Shown here piece after piece: positions 57,743-64,000 of a DNA stretch of 64,000 bases (positions are counted from its first letter, which is position 1; the number at the start of each line of letters is the position of its first letter). The position numbers and the translations under genes were made by a program. Below the pieces are notes generated by a model that saw only the letters and a program-made list of their open reading frames with translations, had not been told where the DNA came from and made no database searches. The stretch comes from CBDDFQ01 sp965227035 (GTDB lineage: Bacteria; Pseudomonadota; Gammaproteobacteria; Burkholderiales; Burkholderiaceae_C): assembly GCA_965227035.1 (NCBI GenBank), contig OZ245724.1:1984001-2048000 (forward strand), written 5' to 3'.

Positions 57743-58219
57743 TCAGATGTACTGAACTTTGATGATCTCGTAGCGCTTGGTGCCGCCGGGTGCCTGCACC
57801 TCGGCAACGTCGCCCGCTTCCTTGCCGATCAATGCGCGTGCGATCGGGCTGGAAATATTGATAAGGCCCTTTTTCAGGTCGGCTTCGTCCTCACCCACGA
57901 TTTGATAGGTGACTGCGTCGCCAGACTCTTCTTCCTCGAGATCGACGGTCGATCCGAAGACGATCTTGCCGCCCGCATCCACCGTGGTCGGATCGATGAT
58001 TTGCGCCGCCGACAATTTGCCTTCGACTTCCTGAATCCGTCCTTCGATAAAGCCCTGGCGATCCTTCGCGGCTTCGTACTCGGCGTTCTCGCTCAAGTCG
58101 CCCTGCGCACGCGCTTCGGCGATGGCATTGATGACCCAGGGACGATCAACCGTTTTCAGTTGATGGAGTTCGGTTTTCAGTTTTTCGGCGCCGCGCGCCG
58201 TGATTGGAATGGTTGCCAT
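57743..58219 (-). CDS. greA: Transcription elongation factor GreA
   Basis: 158 residues, standard length. N-terminal coiled coil with the acidic tip ARAQGDLSENAEYEAAKDRQ, then a C-terminal FKBP-like domain with ISSPIARALIGKEAGDVAEV. It stimulates transcript cleavage by backtracked RNA polymerase. GreA downstream of carB is a conserved order. Confidence 0.97.
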   Translation of the reverse strand: MATIPITARGAEKLKTELHQLKTVDRPWVINAIAEARAQGDLSENAEYEAAKDRQGFIEGRIQEVEGKLSAAQIIDPTTVDAGGKIVFGSTVDLEEEESGDAVTYQIVGEDEADLKKGLINISSPIARALIGKEAGDVAEVQAPGGTKRYEIIKVQYI

Positions 58220-58246
58220 GTGCTTCTTTCGAGTCCAAAAGCGAAA

Positions 58247-58309
58247 CCGCCGAGCGTTGCCGTTCGGCGGTGTCTAGTTAGGCCCATTATGCCGCCAAAG
58301 TTTTGGCGG
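58247..58309 (-). terminator. Two hairpins between carB and greA
   Basis: CCGCCGA/TCGGCGG (58247-58270) and CCGCCAAA-GT-TTTGGCGG (58292-58309). Both lie in the 152-base gap of two co-directional genes. The first is followed on the minus strand by TTTCGCTTTT. They may separate carAB transcription from greA. Confidence 0.55.
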
Positions 58310-58371
58310 GCAACGGGCTGGGCTTCAGTAAAACCCCTATGAAAAAACCCAGCGAAGCCTGTTCAAAAAAC

Positions 58372-61300
58372 TCAGGCCGCTGTCAGTTGCGCATGCAGTT
58401 CCTGAATCGAGGTGACATCGAGTTCGTTCAAATGCTTCATGCCTTCCACCGCAGCTTCGGCACCGAAGATCGTAGTGAAGGTGGTCACGCGAGCAAGCAG
58501 TGAAGAGGTACGAATCGCACGCGAATCGGCAATCGCATTGCGACGCTCTTCCACCGTGTTGATGACCAGCACGATCTCGTTGTTCTTGATCATGTCGACC
58601 ACATGCGGACGGCCTTCGGTCACTTTGTTGACCATTGCGCACTCGATGCCCGCCGCCGAGATGGCAGCCGCCGTGCCCTTGGTTGCGCACAGCGTGAAGC
58701 CCATGGCTGCAAGTTCGCGAGCGATGTTCACTGCGCGCGCCTTGTCGTTGTTCTTCACGGTCAGGAACACCTTGCCCGAACGGGGCAGGATGGTGCCGGC
58801 TGCCAACTGCGACTTCACGAATGCTTCGCCGAAGCTCTTGCCGACGCCCATGACTTCGCCAGTCGATTTCATTTCCGGGCCGAGGATGGTGTCCACGCCA
58901 GGGAATTTCACGAACGGGAACACGGCTTCCTTCACCGAGAAATAAGGCGGGGTGACTTCTTCGCCGATGCCTTGCGAATCGAGCGATTGACCTGCCATGC
59001 AACGTGCCGCGATTTTCGCGAGCTGCAGGCCGGTGGCCTTGCTCACGTAAGGCACGGTGCGCGATGCACGCGGATTCACTTCCAGCACGTAGATGACATC
59101 CTTGCCGTCGACTTCCTGAATTGCGAACTGAACGTTCATGAGGCCGATGACTTTCAGACCGCGCGCCATGGCTGCGGTCTGCTTTTTCATTTCGGCAATG
59201 GTTTCTGCACGCAGGCTGTAAGGCGGCAGCGAACAGGCGGAGTCGCCGCTGTGCACGCCGGCTTGCTCGATGTGCTCCATCACGCCGCCGATGAACGTGC
59301 GCTCGCCGTCGGAGATGCAATCGACGTCGCATTCGATCGCATCGTTCAGGAAGCGATCGAGCAGCACTGGAGAGTCATGGCTGACCTTCACCGCTTCACG
59401 CATGTAGCGCTCGAGATCGCGCTGCTCGTGCACGATTTCCATCGCGCGTCCACCGAGCACGTAGCTAGGGCGAACTACCAACGGATAGCCGAGGGTCGAT
59501 GCTTTTTCGAGCGCTTCCGATTCGGTACGCGCGGTGGCGTTCGGTGGCTGACGCAATCCGAGTTCGTGAAGCAGCTTCTGGAAGCGTTCGCGATCTTCCG
59601 CCGCATCGATCATGTCCGGGCTGGTGCCGATGATCGGCACGCCGTTCGCTTCGAGATCGAGCGCAAGCTTCAAAGGCGTCTGACCGCCGTACTGCACGAT
59701 CACGCCCAGCGGTTTTTCCTTGTCTACGATTTCGAGCACGTCTTCCAGCGTCAGCGGCTCGAAGTAAAGGCGATCGGAAGTGTCGTAGTCGGTGGAAACC
59801 GTCTCAGGGTTGCAGTTGACCATGATGGTTTCGTAACCGTCCTCGCGCATGGCGAGTGCCGCGTGCACGCAGCAATAGTCGAACTCGATACCCTGGCCGA
59901 TGCGGTTAGGACCGCCACCGAGAACCATGATCTTCTTGTTGTTCGTCGGTTCGGCTTCACACTCTTCGTCGTACGTGGAATACATGTACGCCGTGTTCGT
60001 GGAAAACTCCGCAGCGCAGGTGTCGACCCGCTTGTAGACCGGACGCACACCGAGAGCACGTCGCTTCTCGCGAATGGCCGTGTCGGTCGTCTTGAGCTGC
60101 TTGGCCAGACGACGATCCGAAAATCCCTTTTGCTTCAAGCCGCGCAAGGTCGTCTCGTCGATCGCATCGAGCGTCGTCTTTTCCAGCGCCAGTTCGATCT
60201 TCACGATCTCTTCGATCTGCACCAGGAACCATGGATCTATCTTGGTCAGCGCGAAAACTTCATCGACGCTCATGCCCATGGCGAATGCATCGCCCACGTA
60301 CCAGATGCGCTCCGGTCCGGGCTCGCCGAGTTCTTTCTCGAGCACTTCGCGGTCTTGCGTTTTTTCGTTCAGACCGTCGACGCCGACTTCGAGTCCGCGC
60401 AACGCTTTCTGGAACGATTCCTGGAAGGTACGGCCCATGGCCATCACTTCGCCAACCGACTTCATCTGCGTGGTGAGCCGCGAGTCGGCCTGCGGGAATT
60501 TCTCGAACGCGAAACGCGGAATCTTGGTGACCACGTAATCGATCGAAGGCTCGAAGCTTGCAGGCGTAGCGCCACCGGTAATGTCGTTGCGTAATTCGTC
60601 GAGCGTGTAGCCGATCGCCAGTTTGGCCGCGACCTTCGCAATCGGGAATCCGGTGGCTTTCGATGCCAGCGCAGATGAACGCGACACGCGCGGATTCATC
60701 TCGATGACGATCATTCGGCCGTCCTTCGGGTTCACCGAGAACTGCACGTTCGATCCGCCGGTATCGACACCGATTTCACGCAGCACTGCCAGCGAGGCAT
60801 TGCGCATGATCTGGTATTCCTTGTCGGTGAGTGTCTGCGCCGGAGCGACCGTGATCGAGTCGCCGGTGTGCACGCCCATCGGGTCCAGGTTTTCGATAGA
60901 GCACACGATGATGCAGTTGTCCGCCTTGTCGCGAACCACTTCCATCTCGTACTCTTTCCAGCCGAGCAGCGACTCTTCGATCAGCAGTTCGCTGGTAGGC
61001 GATGCTTCAAGGCCGCGCTTGCAAATCGTCTCGAACTCTTCCGAGTTGTAGGCAATGCCTCCGCCGGTTCCGCCGAGCGTGAAGCTGGGACGAATCACAG
61101 TTGGAAAGCCGAGCGTCTTCTGAACGATCCATGCTTCTTCCATCGAATGCGCAATGCCGGAGCGGGCCGAGCCCAGTCCGATCTTGGTCATCGCATCCTT
61201 GAACTTCAACCGGTCTTCCGCTTTGTCGATCGCTTCGGGCGTCGCACCGATCAGCTCGACCTTGTACTTGTCGAGCACGCCATTGCGCCAGAGGTCGAGC

Positions 61301-61596
61301 GCGCAGTTCAGCGCGGTTTGTCCACCCATGGTCGGCAGGATCGCGTCGGGGCGTTCCTTGGCAATGATTTTTTCCACCGTTTGCCAGGTGATCGGCTCGA
61401 TGTAGGTGACGTCGGCGGTTGCCGGGTCGGTCATGATCGTCGCGGGGTTGCTGTTGATCAGGATGACTTTGTAGCCCTCTTCGCGCAACGCCTTGCAGGC
61501 CTGCACGCCGGAGTAATCGAACTCGCAGGCCTGGCCGATGATGATCGGGCCCGCGCCGATGATGAGGACGGATTTAATGTCTGAACGCTTCGGCAT
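58372..61596 (-). CDS. carB: Carbamoyl-phosphate synthase large subunit
   Basis: 1074 residues, the full standard length. It has two ATP-grasp halves (each with an IIGAGPIIIGQACEFDYSG- or VLGGGPNRIGQGIEFDYCC-like start) and a C-terminal allosteric domain. Makes carbamoyl phosphate for arginine and pyrimidines using ammonia from CarA. Its ATG follows the carA stop directly. Confidence 0.98.
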   Translation of the reverse strand: MPKRSDIKSVLIIGAGPIIIGQACEFDYSGVQACKALREEGYKVILINSNPATIMTDPATADVTYIEPITWQTVEKIIAKERPDAILPTMGGQTALNCALDLWRNGVLDKYKVELIGATPEAIDKAEDRLKFKDAMTKIGLGSARSGIAHSMEEAWIVQKTLGFPTVIRPSFTLGGTGGGIAYNSEEFETICKRGLEASPTSELLIEESLLGWKEYEMEVVRDKADNCIIVCSIENLDPMGVHTGDSITVAPAQTLTDKEYQIMRNASLAVLREIGVDTGGSNVQFSVNPKDGRMIVIEMNPRVSRSSALASKATGFPIAKVAAKLAIGYTLDELRNDITGGATPASFEPSIDYVVTKIPRFAFEKFPQADSRLTTQMKSVGEVMAMGRTFQESFQKALRGLEVGVDGLNEKTQDREVLEKELGEPGPERIWYVGDAFAMGMSVDEVFALTKIDPWFLVQIEEIVKIELALEKTTLDAIDETTLRGLKQKGFSDRRLAKQLKTTDTAIREKRRALGVRPVYKRVDTCAAEFSTNTAYMYSTYDEECEAEPTNNKKIMVLGGGPNRIGQGIEFDYCCVHAALAMREDGYETIMVNCNPETVSTDYDTSDRLYFEPLTLEDVLEIVDKEKPLGVIVQYGGQTPLKLALDLEANGVPIIGTSPDMIDAAEDRERFQKLLHELGLRQPPNATARTESEALEKASTLGYPLVVRPSYVLGGRAMEIVHEQRDLERYMREAVKVSHDSPVLLDRFLNDAIECDVDCISDGERTFIGGVMEHIEQAGVHSGDSACSLPPYSLRAETIAEMKKQTAAMARGLKVIGLMNVQFAIQEVDGKDVIYVLEVNPRASRTVPYVSKATGLQLAKIAARCMAGQSLDSQGIGEEVTPPYFSVKEAVFPFVKFPGVDTILGPEMKSTGEVMGVGKSFGEAFVKSQLAAGTILPRSGKVFLTVKNNDKARAVNIARELAAMGFTLCATKGTAAAISAAGIECAMVNKVTEGRPHVVDMIKNNEIVLVINTVEERRNAIADSRAIRTSSLLARVTTFTTIFGAEAAVEGMKHLNELDVTSIQELHAQLTAA

Positions 61597-62802
61597 TTAT
61601 GCTTTCTCCGCAGTCTTGGCACCCGATGGGGATGCGGCGGATGTCGATTTCGAATGTGTCGTCATGAGGTCGATGAAGCGATCGAACAAATACGAAATAT
61701 CGTGCGGACCGGGCGACGCTTCAGGATGACCCTGGAAGCAGAACGCCGGCTTGTCGGTGCGGGCCAGACCCTGAATCGTGTTGTCGAACAGGCTCTCGTG
61801 AGTGAGGCGCAGGTTGGCGGGCAAGGTTTTGGGATCGACAGCGAAACCGTGGTTTTGGCTGGTGATGCTCACACGGCCGTTGTCCAGATCTTTCACCGGA
61901 TGATTCGCGCCGTGATGGCCGAGCTTCATCTTGAAGGTTTTTGCGCCGGATGCCAGCGCCATGATCTGATGACCCAGACAGATACCGAATGTCGGCACGC
62001 CCTTGTCGATGATGGCTTTGGTGGCTTCGATCGCGTAATCGCAAGGTTCTGGATCGCCGGGGCCGTTCGCGAGGAACACGCCGTCGGGATTCATCGCGAG
62101 CACATCGGCGGCAGGCGTTTGAGCCGGCACCACCGTGATGCGGCAGCCGCGTTCCGCGATCATGCGGAGAATGTTTTTCTTCACGCCGTAGTCGAACGCG
62201 ACCACGTGAAATTTCGGATCGTCCTGATTGCCGTAACCGGAACCGAGCTTCCACTCGGTTTCGGTCCAGGTGTAGGGCTTCTTGACCGACACCACCTTAG
62301 CCAGATCGAGACCAGCCATGTTGGGCGCAGCCTTCGCTTGGGCGATCGCTTTTTCCACGATTGCAGGGGTGATGTCCTCGCCTGCTGCCAAACCCAGAAT
62401 GCAGCCGTTCTGCGCACCCTTGGTACGAAGAATTCGGGTGAGCTTGCGGGTGTCGATGTTGGAGATCGCGACCGTGCCTTCGCGGACAAGGTACTCAGTG
62501 AGCGTCATGGTCGATCGGAAGTTCGACGCGATGAGCGGAAGGTCCTTGATGATGAGGCCGGCGGCAAAGACTTTCTCGGATTCGACATCTTCTGCGTTGA
62601 TCCCGTAGTTGCCGATATGCGGGTACGTGAGGGTCACGAGCTGCTGGCAATAACTGGGGTCGGTGAGAATTTCCTGGTAGCCGGTGATGGCGGTGTTGAA
62701 CACCGTTTCGCCGACTGTGGAGCCGGTGGCTCCGATCGAATTTCCGAAAAAGACCGTGCCGTCTGCGAGCGCGAGAATGGCTTTTGGCGAGACGGGAAGC
62801 AC
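61597..62802 (-). CDS. carA: Carbamoyl-phosphate synthase small subunit
   Basis: 401 residues from GTG 62802, chosen because GGAG lies 8 bases upstream and the protein begins LPVSPKAILALADGTVFFG. Glutamine amidotransferase domain with FGICLGHQIMALASG (nucleophile Cys) and a late His/Glu pair in FQGHPEASPG. A C-terminal Ser/Ala-rich tail of about 20 residues is unusual. Pairs with carB. Confidence 0.96.
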   Translation of the reverse strand: MLPVSPKAILALADGTVFFGNSIGATGSTVGETVFNTAITGYQEILTDPSYCQQLVTLTYPHIGNYGINAEDVESEKVFAAGLIIKDLPLIASNFRSTMTLTEYLVREGTVAISNIDTRKLTRILRTKGAQNGCILGLAAGEDITPAIVEKAIAQAKAAPNMAGLDLAKVVSVKKPYTWTETEWKLGSGYGNQDDPKFHVVAFDYGVKKNILRMIAERGCRITVVPAQTPAADVLAMNPDGVFLANGPGDPEPCDYAIEATKAIIDKGVPTFGICLGHQIMALASGAKTFKMKLGHHGANHPVKDLDNGRVSITSQNHGFAVDPKTLPANLRLTHESLFDNTIQGLARTDKPAFCFQGHPEASPGPHDISYLFDRFIDLMTTHSKSTSAASPSGAKTAEKA

Positions 62803-62925
62803 GGGGTAACTCCAATAGTTGGATACGCCCAGCACTAGCCCTTTATCTTGACGATTCGAGCACGTTTTGGAGAAGTGGTTCGAGGAACTGCGCTAGGCGT
62901 GTGTGTTGACGGGTAAACCGATCGA

Positions 62926-63684
62926 TTATAGCCGGTCGGCACTTGCGTAAAGACAGATCGCAGCTGCCGCAGCCACATTCAGCGACTCTTCACCGCCGGG
63001 CTGCGCGATCATGACTTTCAGCTCGGCCATTTGCTCGATTTCAGGCGACACGCCCTGCCCTTCGTGACCCATGACCCAGGCACACGGAACAGGCAACTTC
63101 GCATCGTGCAGATCCATGCCGCCGTGGGAGCTGGTCACGACCAAAGGCAGCTCAAGCGATTCGAGCATTTCCATATCGGCGCCTTCGACAAGACGCAGGC
63201 CAAAATGCGCCCCCATGCCGGCACGAATCACCTTGCTGCTCCAGAGAGCGGCTGTGCCTTTCATCGCGACGACCTGGCCAAATCCGAATGCGCCTGCGCT
63301 GCGAAGAATCGATCCGACGTTTCCGGCGTCCTGCACCCGGTCAAGCACGACTGTGGCCACGCCCTTGAGCGCACCTGTCGTCTCCGGCAAATCCATGACG
63401 AATCCCATGGTCGACGGCGATTCGAGATTGCTGAGCGACTGGTAAAGCGCATCGGCAACGATCGCGATTTTGTAGCTGGGATCGGCCTTGATTCGATGCG
63501 GAAACGTGACCCAGGCAGATTCCGAGAACACGGCAACTGCAGGCACGATGCCACGATCCAGCGCGGCTCGCAAAAGATGATCGCCTTCCAGCCATACCTT
63601 GCCTACCTTGCGATACGCCGTGTTGTCCTGAGACAGCTTGCGAATTTCCTTGAGCAGCGGGTTGTCCCGCGAGGTGATGTGCAC
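62926..63684 (-). CDS. SpoU/TrmH-family RNA methyltransferase
   Basis: 252 residues from GTG 63684, which gives the family start HITSRDNPLLKEIRKLSQD. SPOUT motifs: VVLDRVQDAGNVGSILRSAG, AWVMGHEGQGVS and QPGGEESLNVAAAAAICLYA. It methylates 2'-O of a ribose in rRNA or tRNA; the exact site is not predictable. It follows rnhB by about 32 bases. Confidence 0.88.
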   Translation of the reverse strand: MHITSRDNPLLKEIRKLSQDNTAYRKVGKVWLEGDHLLRAALDRGIVPAVAVFSESAWVTFPHRIKADPSYKIAIVADALYQSLSNLESPSTMGFVMDLPETTGALKGVATVVLDRVQDAGNVGSILRSAGAFGFGQVVAMKGTAALWSSKVIRAGMGAHFGLRLVEGADMEMLESLELPLVVTSSHGGMDLHDAKLPVPCAWVMGHEGQGVSPEIEQMAELKVMIAQPGGEESLNVAAAAAICLYASADRL

Positions 63685-63716
63685 CGGCTCGTAATTGGCA
63701 CCGTCTCGCGCGTCGG

Positions 63717-64000
63717 TCAAGTACGAATCTCCATGCTGACGGTTTCGGTAATTTGAATGGCGGGCGTAAACACAGGCGACTGAATCACTTCGATGGCCTG
63801 AACCGTCTGCTGAACTATCTGAATACTCAACACAGCCGCCACCGGACTGAATGTGCGCCGGTGGTGCGGACAAGCCCCGTGGTCTTTCAGCGCCTGCAGA
63901 TGCTGGCGGGTTCCATAACCTTTGTGTCCGTCGAACCCGTACTGCGGATATTGCTCGTGCAGCGTCTGGCACAGCCTGTCCCGATGCACCTTCGCAAGAA
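63717..64000 (-). CDS. rnhB: Ribonuclease HII, C-terminal part (cut by window end)
   Basis: About 94 residues are visible, reading LAKVHRDRLCQTLHEQYPQY and GFDGHKGYGTRQHLQALKDH, then CPHHRRTFSPV, the conserved end of RNase HII. About 35 extra residues (from SIQIVQQTVQAIEVIQ) form an unusual Val/Ile/Gln-rich tail. The catalytic N-terminal half lies outside the window. Confidence 0.9.
   Translation of the reverse strand, partial: LAKVHRDRLCQTLHEQYPQYGFDGHKGYGTRQHLQALKDHGACPHHRRTFSPVAAVLSIQIVQQTVQAIEVIQSPVFTPAIQITETVSMEIRT

Noticed and set aside
58603..60594. 663-residue open frame opposite carB
   Set aside because: Antisense shadow of carB; no motif, composition biased to Arg/His/Phe.
62803..62925. 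Riboswitch or attenuator before carA
   Set aside because: No strong hairpin series or known aptamer pattern was visible in the 120-base leader.

Overview
The window is bacterial chromosome, most likely from a betaproteobacterium of the order Burkholderiales. That placement is inferred from gene content and order: gloB-mltD, ffs/dnaX-ybaB-recR, addB-addA, trxA/rho/rpmE2, pstSCAB-phoU-phoB-phoR with divergent ppx, rlmE-ftsH-folP-glmM opposite yhbY, and carA-carB/greA. Base composition is GC-rich and genes are tightly packed. The genus cannot be fixed from sequence alone. No stretch longer than 300 bases lacks a gene or RNA.

Region 1 (1-12312) is part of a prophage, cut by the left edge. About 28 genes all lie on the + strand, and many overlap by 4 bases (ATGA). 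The first half is a run of small accessory genes: an M20-like zinc peptidase, a lipoprotein, a MazG-like hydrolase and a band-7/prohibitin-like membrane protein. The second half is a replication and nuclease module: family A DNA polymerase, a DUF3310 protein, a Cas4-like PD-(D/E)XK nuclease with Cys cluster, a VRR-NUC nuclease, a TraR/DksA-type zinc finger, a PrtN/excisionase-like protein and a DEDD exonuclease. Integrase, structural genes and the other end lie outside. A 20-bp palindrome overlapping a promoter at 8794-8824 is the clearest phage regulatory signal.

Region 2 (12404-32900) is core chromosome: gloB-mltD, two convergent orphan Tat-exported ABC substrate-binding proteins, a MAPEG protein, recR-ybaB-dnaX with the SRP RNA divergent to dnaX, a block of six small unknown genes (20.7-23.1 kb), a TIGR03862-type flavoprotein, the AddAB recombination nuclease, thioredoxin, Rho and ribosomal protein L31 type B. 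dnaX carries a run of nine A residues where slippage would make a short gamma-like product.

Region 3 (33-51 kb) is dominated by phosphate physiology. A membrane glycosyltransferase-like protein and a MATE transporter precede the complete pst-pho operon. The divergent ppx, and further on ppk1, cover polyphosphate breakdown and synthesis. Next to ppk1 is a three-gene operon best read as phosphate-free membrane lipid remodelling: an OlsB-type N-acyltransferase, a PlcP-type phospholipase C and an Agt-type glycosyltransferase. I read direct Pho-box candidates (11-bp-period heptamers) in front of pstS, ppx, ppk1 and the lipid operon; the last has four heptamers in a row. A histone H1-like DNA-binding protein and a SixA-type phosphatase sit inside this block.

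Region 4 (51-64 kb) is conserved housekeeping: glmM, folP, ftsH, rlmE, yhbY, a glycosyltransferase-like gene, a DUF4149 protein, greA, carB, carA, a SpoU/TrmH-type RNA methyltransferase and the C-terminal end of rnhB, which is cut by the right edge.
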